From Alphaproteobacteria bacterium (GTDB taxonomy: Bacteria > Pseudomonadota > Alphaproteobacteria > UBA8366 > GCA-2717185): 64,000 bases of DNA. Position numbers and translations under genes: made by a program. Of this stretch, positions 8,528 to 17,483 are shown piece after piece (the first letter of the stretch is position 1; each line of letters starts with the position of its first letter). The notes below the pieces were generated by a model. The model was given only the letters and a program-made list of their open reading frames with translations, did not search any database and was not told the DNA's origin. The DNA is taken from contig WLWY01000002.1 of the NCBI GenBank assembly GCA_012103325.1, positions 124,001 to 188,000 of the forward strand, written 5' to 3'.

Positions 8528-9445
8528 TCACATCGACGGCGGGTCGGCCGCGATCGCTTCGTGCGCCAGGCTGTTGTCGACACAGGTTTCATACGAAGCG
8601 CCGGTCTTGAAGAGTCCGCCAGACAGGCCGCTGGCCTGCAGCCGGTCGAAGCCGTCTCTCGGAAGGACCGGGTTCGCCCCCCAGAGACCGAGCGACTTGT
8701 AGCGCGTGATACAGGCGGCCAGGAATTCCTGTGGCATGTCCGGGAAAAACTCAGCGACGGCAGCGGCAACATCGGCGTCCGGCGTTCCGTGTAGCCACTT
8801 CTGGGTGCGGTACAGCGCGCGCGTCATTTGCATCATCCTGTCGCGTTTGCTCTCGAGCGTGCCGCGCAATGTGCTGAGCGTGGTGTAGCTCGTCGCGCCC
8901 CGTGTTGCGGCGGCGTACCAGATATGGCCAGCGCCATCGGCGACAAGCTGCTCCGGAAAGGGCTGAAACACCTGAATGACATCTATCTCGCCTGCGCGCA
9001 GGGCGGCTTCGTTTTCCGCCATCGTATTGCCTTCGGTACGATTGACCTGGGTTGGGTCCAGTCCGGCGCGGCGCATATCCTCCTGCAGGCACAGCCACGG
9101 CGTATTGACCTCGGACACCGACCCGAAGCGGACATCCATGAGATCCGACATTTGGAAGTTGGGCCGCGCTTCGCGCCCGACGAGGAAGAAAGGATCGCGG
9201 GTCACCACTTCGCAAAAACTGACGACGCCGCAGTCCGGTTGCTGATCGTAGGTATACTGAATGCGCATCGGGCCGCCCCATGTGACATCCGTATCGCCGT
9301 CGATCAGCCCGCTGACCGTGACCTCGGCCCCTGACGTCACCATTTGCACATCGACGCCCTCGGCGCTGTAAGCGTCTAGCGCGTGTGCGGCATAAAATGG
9401 CGTGTAGAACACGGCACGGAAGGGTTCGAAGAGGGTGAGGGGCAT
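8528..9445 (-). CDS. ABC-type substrate-binding protein (NMT1/SsuA-like)
   Basis: A 305-residue periplasmic-binding-protein fold (type II) of the NMT1/THI5/SsuA group. Such proteins bind sulfonates, nitrate, pyrimidine precursors or aromatic anions for uptake or sensing. The start F-R-A-V-F-Y-T-P-F-Y-A-A and the first-domain G-L-I-D-G-D-T-D-V-T-W-G-G pattern are typical. There is no obvious signal peptide at the chosen ATG, so it may be a cytoplasmic relative (THI5-like) rather than a transporter subunit. No permease or ATPase genes adjoin it, which supports that view. It is downstream of a flavin monooxygenase on the same strand with a gap of about 60 bases. Confidence 0.8.
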   Translation of the reverse strand: MPLTLFEPFRAVFYTPFYAAHALDAYSAEGVDVQMVTSGAEVTVSGLIDGDTDVTWGGPMRIQYTYDQQPDCGVVSFCEVVTRDPFFLVGREARPNFQMSDLMDVRFGSVSEVNTPWLCLQEDMRRAGLDPTQVNRTEGNTMAENEAALRAGEIDVIQVFQPFPEQLVADGAGHIWYAAATRGATSYTTLSTLRGTLESKRDRMMQMTRALYRTQKWLHGTPDADVAAAVAEFFPDMPQEFLAACITRYKSLGLWGANPVLPRDGFDRLQASGLSGGLFKTGASYETCVDNSLAHEAIAADPPSM

Positions 9446-9504
9446 GGTGTCGGGTCCTTGGTATTACGACATCGCGGGATAGGCGGTTTGAGGGGGCCTG
9501 ACTG

Positions 9505-11124
9505 TCACACCAGCATAAGTTCCCGATACCCGGCTGCGGCAACGGCGTCGCAGTGTTCGCGGTAGTCAGGAGCGCTGCCGGCGAAGCGGGCGACGATGCG
9601 GGTTTGCTTGCCTTCGACATTTTGGTTGATGCCGGTCATCCAGGAATCGATTTCGTTGGTCAGGAGACCTTCCGATTTTTCGAGTACGAAGCGGTTCCAG
9701 GCCTCCATCGCCGCCGGATCGGCCTCGACCCGTGTCAGGTTGCGGTCGTTCATATGGGCGATCAAGTCCGTTACCCACTCGACGCTGTATTCTACGCTCC
9801 TTGGAATGTTGCCGAATACGCAGTGCGGTCCCATCACCATGAACATGTTGGGGAAGCCCGCGATCTGAATGCCGAGGTAGGTTTCCAGCGACTGCCGCCA
9901 CTTCGCCTTCAGGCTCTCGCCATTCACGCCGCGAATATCGATACGGTCGAAGCTGCCCGTGATGGCGTCGAAGCCGGTCGCGTAGATAATGATGTCGAAG
10001 TCGAATTCCTGGTCGCGCGTTTTGATCCCCGTCGGCGTGATGCGCTCGATCGGGTGGTTCAGAATGCTGACCAGTTCCACGTTTGGCCGGTTGTAGGCTT
10101 CGTAATAGAAGGTCTCCTGCGGGACCCGCCTGGTGCCGAAGCCGTGGTCGGTGGGAATCAGCAGCTCGGCGGTCGCGGGATCTTTTACCCGCTGGCGGAT
10201 TTTGCGGGCGACGAAATCGGAGACAGCTGCGTTCGCCGCCCGGTCGGTCAGGATGTCGCTGAAGTTGCCAATCCAGAATCCGAAGCCCGGTGTATCGTAG
10301 AGCTTCTCCCAAAAGGCCTCGCGTTCGGCTTCTGGAACCTCCAGTGTTTTGCGCGGGTCGGGCGTGTGCATGAAGCAGCTGAGCGTTTCCTGACAGCGCT
10401 CGAAGATGTCCGGATAGGTCTTTTTGATCTCCTGCATCTCTTCCGGACTGATCTCGCGATTGTGCAGCGGCTTGCACCAGTTCGGACGCCGCTGAAATAC
10501 GGTAAGATGCCCGGCGGTTTTGGCGATCTCCTGAATGATCTGCACGGCCGTGGCGCCAGTGCCGATGATGCCGACCCGCTTGCCTTCGAAATTGACCGGC
10601 TCCTTCGGCCATAGACCCGTGTGGTGAGATATGCCCTGGAAGTCGTCCATGCCCTCGAATTTCGGCAGAGTCGGGGCGGAGAGGGGACCGACGGCAGTGA
10701 TCATGAAGCGGCAGGTGTGGCGGCTGCCGTTCTCCAGAGTCAGTGTCCAGCTCTTGTTGGTGTCATCGTAATGAGCCGACGTCACGCGGGCGGTAAACTG
10801 TATATCCCGCCGCAGATCGAACTTATCGGTCATGTAGTTGAGATATTTCTCCGTCTGCGGCTGCGGCGAAAAATGCTCTGTCCAGTCCCATTCGTCCAGT
10901 AGCTCCTTGCTAAAGGAAAAGGCATAGGAATAACTCTCGGAGTCGAAGCGGGCGCCGGGATACCGGTTCCAGTACCAGGTGCCGCCAACGCCGGTCCCTG
11001 CCTCGAACACCCGCACCCTAAGGCCCAGTTCGCGGAGCTTATAAAGCTGGTACAGCCCGGAAATCCCCGCGCCGATGACGATAACGTCATAATCTAGTGT
11101 CGGTGTCGTGTTGTGCTGCGTCAT
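9505..11124 (-). CDS. Flavin-containing (Baeyer-Villiger-type) monooxygenase
   Basis: About 540 residues. An N-terminal FAD Rossmann motif G-A-G-I-S-G-L lies near residue 20, a second NADPH motif G-T-G-A-T-A-V near residue 190, and between them is the Baeyer-Villiger fingerprint F-Q-G-I-S-H-H-T-G-L-W-P (F-x-G-x-x-x-H-x-x-x-W-P). These show a class B flavoprotein monooxygenase that inserts oxygen into ketones or oxidises heteroatoms using NADPH and O2. The start is taken at ATG 11124 because GAAGAACGA precedes it; an upstream in-frame start would add 11 residues. The substrate-binding protein gene follows downstream, perhaps in one transcript. The substrate is unknown. Confidence 0.93.
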   Translation of the reverse strand: MTQHNTTPTLDYDVIVIGAGISGLYQLYKLRELGLRVRVFEAGTGVGGTWYWNRYPGARFDSESYSYAFSFSKELLDEWDWTEHFSPQPQTEKYLNYMTDKFDLRRDIQFTARVTSAHYDDTNKSWTLTLENGSRHTCRFMITAVGPLSAPTLPKFEGMDDFQGISHHTGLWPKEPVNFEGKRVGIIGTGATAVQIIQEIAKTAGHLTVFQRRPNWCKPLHNREISPEEMQEIKKTYPDIFERCQETLSCFMHTPDPRKTLEVPEAEREAFWEKLYDTPGFGFWIGNFSDILTDRAANAAVSDFVARKIRQRVKDPATAELLIPTDHGFGTRRVPQETFYYEAYNRPNVELVSILNHPIERITPTGIKTRDQEFDFDIIIYATGFDAITGSFDRIDIRGVNGESLKAKWRQSLETYLGIQIAGFPNMFMVMGPHCVFGNIPRSVEYSVEWVTDLIAHMNDRNLTRVEADPAAMEAWNRFVLEKSEGLLTNEIDSWMTGINQNVEGKQTRIVARFAGSAPDYREHCDAVAAAGYRELMLV

Positions 11125-11301
11125 TCGTTCTTCAACCACCATTCCTGTGCTACTCAACGACTTAATCCGGCGGCCAGCCTATTCCGCGCTATAGGCGCGC
11201 CGCAATAGCTCAATCACTCACAGCCCTTTTCCTCATTGCCGCGTTGACCGCATCGGTGCCGTCCGTACTCTTACGGTAACACTGGTACGGAGAAACAGCA
11301 T

Positions 11302-12090
11302 ATGCCTATGGCAGAAATCGACGGCGGCGATATTCATTATACGCAGCAAGGCAGTGGAAGCCCGTTCGTGATGCTGCTGCCGCAAAGCAGCGGTCCCGTC
11401 GGCGTGACGCCATTCCTCGAGACGCTGGCGCAGGACTTCACAGTCATCCGCTACGATCAACGCGGCACCGGACAAAGTGCGCCTGTCTCCGCGCCGGACG
11501 GCATGAGTATGGCGGGCCGGGCGGCGGAAATGATCGGGCTGCTCGACGCGTTGGGGCTGGAGCGGGCGACCTTGTGCTGCCACTCGACGGGCTGTGGTAT
11601 CGGGCTGTCGGTAGTGTCGGAACATCCAGCGCGAGTCGAACGGCTGGTTCTCGTATCGCCCTGGGGCTATGCCGAGGGGTATTTGACGACGATGCAGCAA
11701 CTGCGCATCGCGGCGGCCCGCGCGCTCAATCCGTACCGCTACGCCTGGTTCAACGCGAGCCTGCTCTATCCGCCGGAATATCGTCGGAAACACGAAGCGG
11801 GGTTCGAACAGATGGCGGTCGAGACCGCGCCGCAGGACGCCGATCAGATCGAAGCGCGGCTGAACGCGATCCTGTCCCTCGACACCCGCCCGATAACACC
11901 GTCGGTCGGTTGTCCCACGCTGATCGTGACGGGGCAGGACGACCAGCTGATGCCCGCCTGGTTCGGCCGCGAGATGGCGGAAATCATTCCGGGGGCCCGC
12001 CTCGTCGCGCTTGACGGTGGCGGCCACATGCTTCCCGAAACACGGGGCGACGAGATCGCCAATGCGATTGCGGACTTTCTTCGCGCTTAA
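11302..12090 (+). CDS. Alpha/beta hydrolase
   Basis: 262 residues with the alpha/beta-hydrolase fold. The oxyanion strand is followed by L-P-Q-S-S-G-P-V-G, the nucleophile elbow is C-H-S-T-G-C-G (Ser near residue 94, in the S-x-G form), and the catalytic His lies in G-G-G-H-M-L-P-E near the end. Esterase, lactonase or C-C hydrolase activity is possible. The ribosome site GGAGA precedes the ATG. The 3' end overlaps the convergent DUF169 gene by four bases. Confidence 0.88.
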   Translation: MPMAEIDGGDIHYTQQGSGSPFVMLLPQSSGPVGVTPFLETLAQDFTVIRYDQRGTGQSAPVSAPDGMSMAGRAAEMIGLLDALGLERATLCCHSTGCGIGLSVVSEHPARVERLVLVSPWGYAEGYLTTMQQLRIAAARALNPYRYAWFNASLLYPPEYRRKHEAGFEQMAVETAPQDADQIEARLNAILSLDTRPITPSVGCPTLIVTGQDDQLMPAWFGREMAEIIPGARLVALDGGGHMLPETRGDEIANAIADFLRA

Positions 12091-12881
12091 CCATAACTTT
12101 GTGAAATGCTGTCGAGCGGCGATTTCTGGATGCCGTGGTTGGGGATCGGATAGCGCAGGCCGTTGCGGCTAAGCTGCTCCAATCCCGCCAGCACGCCGGG
12201 CAAGAAACTTGGCGGTAGCGCGATTAGCATCTCGTCATCCTGCACCCCACCGAACTTGCGTTCCGCGTAGCACGGAATGGAAACGCACGGTTCGCCGGTG
12301 CTCAAGGCCTTGCCCCAGGAATCCGCACAGGCGCTCTCGCCGACGCAGGAGAATTCGTACTTTTTGTAGTTCTTGTACTGCAGCCCGTTGATGAAGGTGA
12401 TCAACTGCCCCGGCGTCATATAGAACAGGCAGATATCCGGGTTGTCCAACCGTCCGGAGACGAGCGGCGAAGTCGCAATTGCTTCGTAGTCGCCATAGGA
12501 GGCGCAATTCATTGCCGATTGGTGGGCGGCGGCATCTTCCAGCGAGCCATACCAGACGCCGTTGATGCGGTCGCCGGACAGCCACTCGTTACTACGCGGA
12601 TGCAACCCGACCACCGCGCCGCACTGCGCGCCCATCAAATTGTCCATCGTGACGCCGAGCGTATAGCCGATCCATCGGCTTTGCCCGACGATCTGATCCA
12701 TCGCCATCTTCTCGGCCGGGTTCGGCCGGCGGATACGGGGCACGTCCTCCATCTCCGCCACTGTCTTGAAGCGCTTCATGCCGATGGGCGTCGCCTTCAG
12801 CCGAAGATACCGGTTCAACCCGTCGACGAGCGCCGCATAATCATATGTGTTGTCGTCGCCGAAACAGTTCTTGGTTGACAT
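12087..12881 (-). CDS. DUF169 family protein
   Basis: 264 residues, matching the uncharacterised DUF169 family (COG2043-like). It is rich in Cys (positions near C6, C110, C150 and a cluster C-V-G-E-S-A-C-A-D), which suggests metal or cofactor binding. Family members are conserved across bacteria and archaea without a known reaction. ATG at 12879-12881 is chosen because AGGAG lies just upstream; the frame is open further upstream but those residues do not look like part of the family. It is convergent with the alpha/beta hydrolase. Confidence 0.8.
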   Translation of the reverse strand: MSTKNCFGDDNTYDYAALVDGLNRYLRLKATPIGMKRFKTVAEMEDVPRIRRPNPAEKMAMDQIVGQSRWIGYTLGVTMDNLMGAQCGAVVGLHPRSNEWLSGDRINGVWYGSLEDAAAHQSAMNCASYGDYEAIATSPLVSGRLDNPDICLFYMTPGQLITFINGLQYKNYKKYEFSCVGESACADSWGKALSTGEPCVSIPCYAERKFGGVQDDEMLIALPPSFLPGVLAGLEQLSRNGLRYPIPNHGIQKSPLDSISQSYG

Positions 12882-13112
12882 GATCACTCCTTTGAGGAGA
12901 CGTCCTCGAAATGGTGAATGCGTGATCGCGTGGCCTGCCACTGTAGCCGCTTCTCGCGGGGCAGGGGTACCGCCTGCGTCGATTTGTTGCGCCGAAGCAG
13001 GTTCGCCATCAACTTGGACAAGGTCAAAGCGCCGTCGATCCGAGTACCTCTGTAAATTCCCCCAACCGTATCCTACAGTCCGACTGTTGCTCATTACCTG
13101 CGAGGAAGCATC

Positions 13113-14282
13113 ATGCAGCAAGGCCAGGTCACGTTTACGCGGATGGAGAAGGTTATCTTCGGGCAGCCTGCCGCCGAGGCGGTGAAGGCGGAGGCGCGAC
13201 GATTAGGGGCGGAGCGGGTGTTTCTGTTGGTCAGCGGCACCCTGAACCGGGAGACCGACGAGGTCGAGAAGCTGCGCCGCGCGCTGGGCAATACCTATTG
13301 CGGCACCCATGACGACATGCCGGCGCACAGCCCGCGCGAGGCGGTGGTCGCCTGCGCCAATGCGATGCGGGAGGCGAAGGGGGATCTGCTGGTGAGCCTG
13401 GGCGGCGGCTCGACGACGGATGGCGGCAAGGCGGTGACGATCTGCCTCAAGCACGGTGTCAGCGATATCGACGGGATGGAGGCCTTCCGTACGGTTGTGG
13501 ACGAGAACGGTCAGCGCCAATTCCCCGAATACGACACCCCGGACGTGCGTCAGATCGTAGTGCCGACGGCACTGTCGGGCGGCGAATTCAACGCCCGTGC
13601 CGGGGTCACCAACAACGCGCTGCGCCTGAAGCAGAGCTTCGTGCATCCGGGGATTATCCCGGTTTCGGTCATCCTCGACCCCGCCGTCACGGTGCCGACG
13701 CCGGAATGGCTATTCCTGTCGACCGGCATTCGCGCTGTGGACCATGCAGTCGAAACCTATCTTTCGCTGGACGCCAACGACTACACCGACGGGGCCTGCC
13801 TGCAGGCGCTCCGGTTGCTCGGCGAGGGATTGCCCCGGGTGAAGGCGAACCCGAACGATCTGGAGGCACGGCTCAAATGCCTGATGGGCGCGTGGATGTC
13901 GATGACCGGCGTCGTGACCGGCGCGCGCATGGGCGCCAGCCACGCCATCGGCCACATACTGGGCGGCAGCGCCGGGGTGCCGCACGGCCACACCTCCTGC
14001 ATCATGCTGCCCTACGTTCTGGAATGGAACACGTCCGTCAATGGCGGGCGTCAGAAGGAGATCGCCACGGCGATGGGGCAGGCGGGTACGTCCCTGCCGG
14101 AGGTGCTCGACAGTTTCATCCGCAACCTCGACATGCCCCGCCGCATCCGCGAGACCGGCGTCGAAGAAGACGACCTGCCGCGCCTTGCCGAAAACTGCAT
14201 GCTTGACGACTGGACGTTCTCCAACCCACGCGAAATCAAGACCCCGGAGCAGGTGATGGAGATATTACGGCTGGCGTATTGA
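13113..14282 (+). CDS. Iron-containing alcohol dehydrogenase (maleylacetate-reductase-like)
   Basis: 389 residues of the type III, iron-dependent dehydroquinate-synthase-like fold. The NAD(P)-binding G-G-G-S-T-T-D-G-G-K motif is near residue 97. The metal-binding His residues lie in A-V-D-H-A-V-E (about residue 212) and G-A-S-H-A-I-G-H-I-L-G-G, followed by P-H-G-H-T-S. The family includes maleylacetate reductases, which end aromatic-ring degradation, and alcohol dehydrogenases; the exact substrate is uncertain. A GCGAGGAAG ribosome site precedes the ATG. The roughly 230-base gap upstream separates it from the divergent DUF169 gene and probably carries both promoters. Confidence 0.88.
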   Translation: MQQGQVTFTRMEKVIFGQPAAEAVKAEARRLGAERVFLLVSGTLNRETDEVEKLRRALGNTYCGTHDDMPAHSPREAVVACANAMREAKGDLLVSLGGGSTTDGGKAVTICLKHGVSDIDGMEAFRTVVDENGQRQFPEYDTPDVRQIVVPTALSGGEFNARAGVTNNALRLKQSFVHPGIIPVSVILDPAVTVPTPEWLFLSTGIRAVDHAVETYLSLDANDYTDGACLQALRLLGEGLPRVKANPNDLEARLKCLMGAWMSMTGVVTGARMGASHAIGHILGGSAGVPHGHTSCIMLPYVLEWNTSVNGGRQKEIATAMGQAGTSLPEVLDSFIRNLDMPRRIRETGVEEDDLPRLAENCMLDDWTFSNPREIKTPEQVMEILRLAY

Positions 14283-14332
14283 GGCTTGAAGTGGCACGAG
14301 TTTGGTTTGCCGCAATAGTATAGGGGCAGATC

Positions 14333-14890
14333 TTGGAGACAGCAGCCGAATGGTTTGAGTGCGACGATGAGTTGCCGAATGAGTTGGCAGATTTCCTGCA
14401 AGCAGCGCGCGTGGAAGCTGAGCACTGGAATGATGCGAATTCGGCGCACTCACAAGTCTACATTTGGGATGATCGGATAGTGCTCGGAATGGACGTATGC
14501 GACCTTGAGAGGAGTTCTGTCCTTCGAGCTTTAAGAGCTGACTATGGGGCTTCTGGTCTTGTATATGGCGATGACGAGACGCATCAATTTACTACCGATC
14601 TGATTTTTAAGCAGCCTGAATATCGACATATTGAGCACAACACTCAGAGCGCCGCAAACCATGGACGAACAGCAGTTACTTGGTTTCGGTCGCAAATGGA
14701 GCGTCCTATCGAATTGCTTGAATGGAAGCGATTTGGTTTCTGGGGTTACTGGCGTAGGCAATACCGGTTGGCAGATACGGGACGTCTACTCAGCTGGTCG
14801 GCTAAGGGTAACAATCGACGAACCGGTCTCGGCAATCCGAACCGGGTTATTCCAGTTGTGACTCTAAATAAAAATGCCGGAGCTGCGTAA
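14333..14890 (+). CDS. Hypothetical protein, lower-GC than neighbours
   Basis: 185 residues, start TTG preceded by AGGGG. No domain is recognised. It is rich in Trp, Glu and Asn (for example W-F-E-C-D-D-E-L and F-G-F-W-G-Y-W-R-R). Its base composition is visibly more AT-rich than the flanking genes, hinting at horizontal acquisition. No transmembrane segment or signal peptide is evident. The TTG start is uncertain because no in-frame ATG exists near the beginning. Confidence 0.5.
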   Translation: METAAEWFECDDELPNELADFLQAARVEAEHWNDANSAHSQVYIWDDRIVLGMDVCDLERSSVLRALRADYGASGLVYGDDETHQFTTDLIFKQPEYRHIEHNTQSAANHGRTAVTWFRSQMERPIELLEWKRFGFWGYWRRQYRLADTGRLLSWSAKGNNRRTGLGNPNRVIPVVTLNKNAGAA

Positions 14891-14941
14891 GGGTAAATCG
14901 CTAATGTTCATTGGCATGGTTACGCTCTTACGTTGCTTATG

Positions 14942-15766
14942 TCACCGCGCCTCCGTACCCCAGGCAATCGCGTTACTCAGCAATTTCTGATACGCGTCGT
15001 TTTCCCAGACACCACGGAATTCGGGCGGCACGACGCCTTCTGTGCCGATACTCGTATCGACGGCGGATTGCGTGTTGGTGCGGCCCGTGTGGCAATGGCC
15101 CAGCCCGACATACACGACTTCGCCAGTTCCGACATTTCGGGCATAGCCGAGGACGCGCGTTTTGCCGTCTGCTTGCAGCGAGGTGTCGTCGTCATAGACG
15201 AAACCGAACCCCGGCGGCGACGGGTCCTTTTCGAGTTCCGTGGTCATAAGAACCCGGCTTGCGCCGGGGTCCTGAAGCTCGATCATGTAGAGCTCGTCCA
15301 TGACGGTGAAGTGTTTCGGAACGCCCCGTGTGACAGGATGGTCGGCGGTAACGGCGACATCGAAGGCGCGCAGCGGCGGATGGTTCAGGAAGAAGCAGCC
15401 CAGCGTCTGATGGTGCTCGGCCTTGACCATCTGTTTCACGCGGCGGCCGTCGCGTTCGCCCTTGACCGCTTTTCCGCCCGAGGTGCCGTGCAAGGCGAAC
15501 CAGCGACCGCCTTGTTCCAGCCAGTCCTGCAATGCGGCGTTTCCAGCGCCTTCGGGATAGGGGCCGGCGACGTAGGTCATCAACAGGTCGGTTCCCGGCA
15601 GCCAGCGCCCGATATCCTTGAAGTCGTTGGCAATGGTGACGGCGATGTCTTTGCGGTCCTGCAATGTTTGCAAAAGCCGCAAGCGGGCATAGTTCATATC
15701 GTGTCCCGCGGCGGAACCGGGCGGGAAACCGCCAACGATAAGATGGACGCGCTGTGTTGTGGTCAT
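14942..15766 (-). CDS. ThuA-domain protein
   Basis: 274 residues with the glutamine-amidotransferase-like ThuA fold (named from trehalose utilisation). Visible blocks are the N-terminal V-H-L-I-V-G-G, the central D-W-L-E-Q-G-G-R-W-F-A-L-H-G-T, a D-H-P-V-T-R-G-V motif and V-Y-V-G-L-G-H-C-H near the end. The biochemical role of ThuA proteins is not settled; many are found in sugar catabolism. It stands alone on the minus strand, divergent from the VOC gene. GGAGAATC precedes the ATG. Confidence 0.85.
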   Translation of the reverse strand: MTTTQRVHLIVGGFPPGSAAGHDMNYARLRLLQTLQDRKDIAVTIANDFKDIGRWLPGTDLLMTYVAGPYPEGAGNAALQDWLEQGGRWFALHGTSGGKAVKGERDGRRVKQMVKAEHHQTLGCFFLNHPPLRAFDVAVTADHPVTRGVPKHFTVMDELYMIELQDPGASRVLMTTELEKDPSPPGFGFVYDDDTSLQADGKTRVLGYARNVGTGEVVYVGLGHCHTGRTNTQSAVDTSIGTEGVVPPEFRGVWENDAYQKLLSNAIAWGTEAR

Positions 15767-15820
15767 GGCTGATTCTCCGGTTCATTATAAACACCTGTGG
15801 ATCATGATAGGGAATCAACG

Positions 15821-16180
15821 ATGGAAAAGGTAACCGGCATCGGCGGATTGTTCTTTCGCTCGCGAAATACCGATGCATTGAAAGAATGGTACGCGGCGCA
15901 TTTGGGCGTCACCCATTATCCAAATGTCTGGGAACAGCAGACCGGACCAACGGTGCTTGAACCTTTCGCACAGAATACCGACTATTTCGGCCGGCCGGAG
16001 CAGCAATGGATGATCAATTTTCGCGTGTCCGATCTGGATGCGATGATCGGGCAGCTTGAAGCCGCCGGCATCGAAGTCGAAACCCGCGCCGAGTGGGATT
16101 CCGAAATCGGCCGGTTCGCGCGCATCCATGACCCGGAGGGCAATCCGATCGAACTTTGGGAACCCGGCGCGATTGGCTGA
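15821..16180 (+). CDS. VOC superfamily protein (glyoxalase-like)
   Basis: 119 residues. It begins with K-V-T-G-I-G-G-L-F-F-R-S-R-N and ends with I-H-D-P-E-G-N-P-I-E-L-W-E-P, the usual last strand of the vicinal oxygen chelate fold with its Glu ligand. The first ligand position is Gly rather than His, as in many non-glyoxalase VOC proteins, so a binding or non-classical role is possible. The start at 15821 is chosen over an upstream in-frame ATG at 15797 because it matches family N termini. Confidence 0.8.
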   Translation: MEKVTGIGGLFFRSRNTDALKEWYAAHLGVTHYPNVWEQQTGPTVLEPFAQNTDYFGRPEQQWMINFRVSDLDAMIGQLEAAGIEVETRAEWDSEIGRFARIHDPEGNPIELWEPGAIG

Positions 16181-16190
16181 TTGTGCAGGT

Positions 16191-16991
16191 CTAGTTACGC
16201 GGCAACGCGTCGAGGAAACCAGCCAGCACGACATTAAACGCGTCCGCCGCCTCGACATAAGGCATGTGGCCGGCGTTCGGGATGATTTCCATTTTCGCAC
16301 CAGGAATGCTGTCACGGTATAGCGTCATGCGTTCCGGTGTCGTGGCAATATCGTCCGATCCCGCGATGACCATGGTCGGCAGGTCGATTTCGCCGACACG
16401 GGGATCGAAATCCATCGCGAAGATGGCATCTCCCGCTTCGGCATAGCCTTCAACTGGATTGGTTGTGAACTGCCGCCGCAGTTCGGCGTAGCTGTTCGGC
16501 TGGTCTGCCTGGTAACCCCTGCGCAAGTATCGTTCAAGAACCGCATCGGCTCTGGCTTCCGCACCGTCTTTACGCATCACGGCGGTGGCGGCATGCTGTC
16601 CGTCGATACTGGCTTGCGGCAGGATGCCCTGTGTGGTGACGAAGGAAACACTGCGCAGGCGCTCGGCATGGTCCAGCGCCAGCGCGAACCCGGCCATCCC
16701 GCCAAGCGATGCGCCGGCATAATGCGTCTGCTCGATTTCCAGAGCATCCAGAAAGGCAACGATATCCAGCGCCAGGTCTTCGATCCTGTAAGACTTTCCT
16801 GCCATCTCCGTTTGGCCATGACCGCGCAGGTCGGGAACGAGCACTCTGTATCGGTCGCTGAAATGGTCGATCTGCGCGGACCAACTCTGGGATGTGAAAC
16901 CCTGCGCGTGGGCCAGGGTCAGGACCGGCGCGCCCTCGGGACCTTCGAGGCGATAGTGATGGCTGATGCCGTTGAGGGTGACTTGCGGCAT
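16191..16991 (-). CDS. Alpha/beta hydrolase (enol-lactonase-like)
   Basis: 266 residues. The oxyanion segment L-A-H-A-Q-G-F follows strand 3, the nucleophile elbow is A-G-A-S-L-G-G-M-A-G (Ser near residue 94), and the catalytic His lies in P-N-A-G-H-M-P-Y-V-E. The overall pattern resembles 3-oxoadipate enol-lactonases (PcaD) and related C-C or ester hydrolases, but there are no other pca genes next to it. It is convergent with the VOC gene and divergent from RidA. Confidence 0.87.
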   Translation of the reverse strand: MPQVTLNGISHHYRLEGPEGAPVLTLAHAQGFTSQSWSAQIDHFSDRYRVLVPDLRGHGQTEMAGKSYRIEDLALDIVAFLDALEIEQTHYAGASLGGMAGFALALDHAERLRSVSFVTTQGILPQASIDGQHAATAVMRKDGAEARADAVLERYLRRGYQADQPNSYAELRRQFTTNPVEGYAEAGDAIFAMDFDPRVGEIDLPTMVIAGSDDIATTPERMTLYRDSIPGAKMEIIPNAGHMPYVEAADAFNVVLAGFLDALPRN

Positions 16992-17074
16992 TGATTGTCC
17001 CGGTTGGTGTGTGTGGAGAGGCAGTCGGGTTATGCTGGCACCATACAGTGCTCAGGTCTTCAGGAGAAAATTCG

Positions 17075-17464
17075 ATGCCCCGCCAACCGATCGATATCGA
17101 CGTCGAGTCCTATAAGGCGTTGCCCTACGCGTCCGGAGTCACGGTCAGCGGGCCAGTGCTCTACACCGCTGGTTTTACAGCCCGAGACGACGCCGGCGGA
17201 GTTGTGGGTCCCGGCAATATGGCAAAGCAGTTTGAGCAGATATTCATCCGTCTGCAGCAGGTTGCATCCGCCGCCGGCACAGGGCTAGAGCATATGGTGA
17301 AGGTCACGATCTTCGTGACTGACATCGATCGAGCCTACGCGGACCCCGAGCAGTGGCGGCGCTATTTTACCGGCCGGCCCGCCAGTACGCTGGTCGAAGT
17401 CTCACGCCTCAAATCGCCAGAGGTTTTAGTTGAGATCGAAGCCGTCTTCCATATCCCGGACTGA
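17075..17464 (+). CDS. RidA family protein
   Basis: 129 residues with the trimeric RidA/YjgF/UK114 fold. The conserved blocks are P-Y-A-S-G-V-T-V-S-G-P-V-L-Y-T-A-G, the middle M-V-K-V-T-I-F-V-T-D, the Arg in R-P-A-S-T-L-V-E-V, and V-L-V-E-I-E-A-V at the end. RidA proteins hydrolyse reactive enamine/imine intermediates, and paralogues serve in catabolic pathways. ATG at 17075 is preceded by AGGAGA. The gene converges on the selenoprotein B-like gene. Confidence 0.9.
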   Translation: MPRQPIDIDVESYKALPYASGVTVSGPVLYTAGFTARDDAGGVVGPGNMAKQFEQIFIRLQQVASAAGTGLEHMVKVTIFVTDIDRAYADPEQWRRYFTGRPASTLVEVSRLKSPEVLVEIEAVFHIPD

Positions 17465-17483
17465 CACAAGCGAAGCCCGCGTA

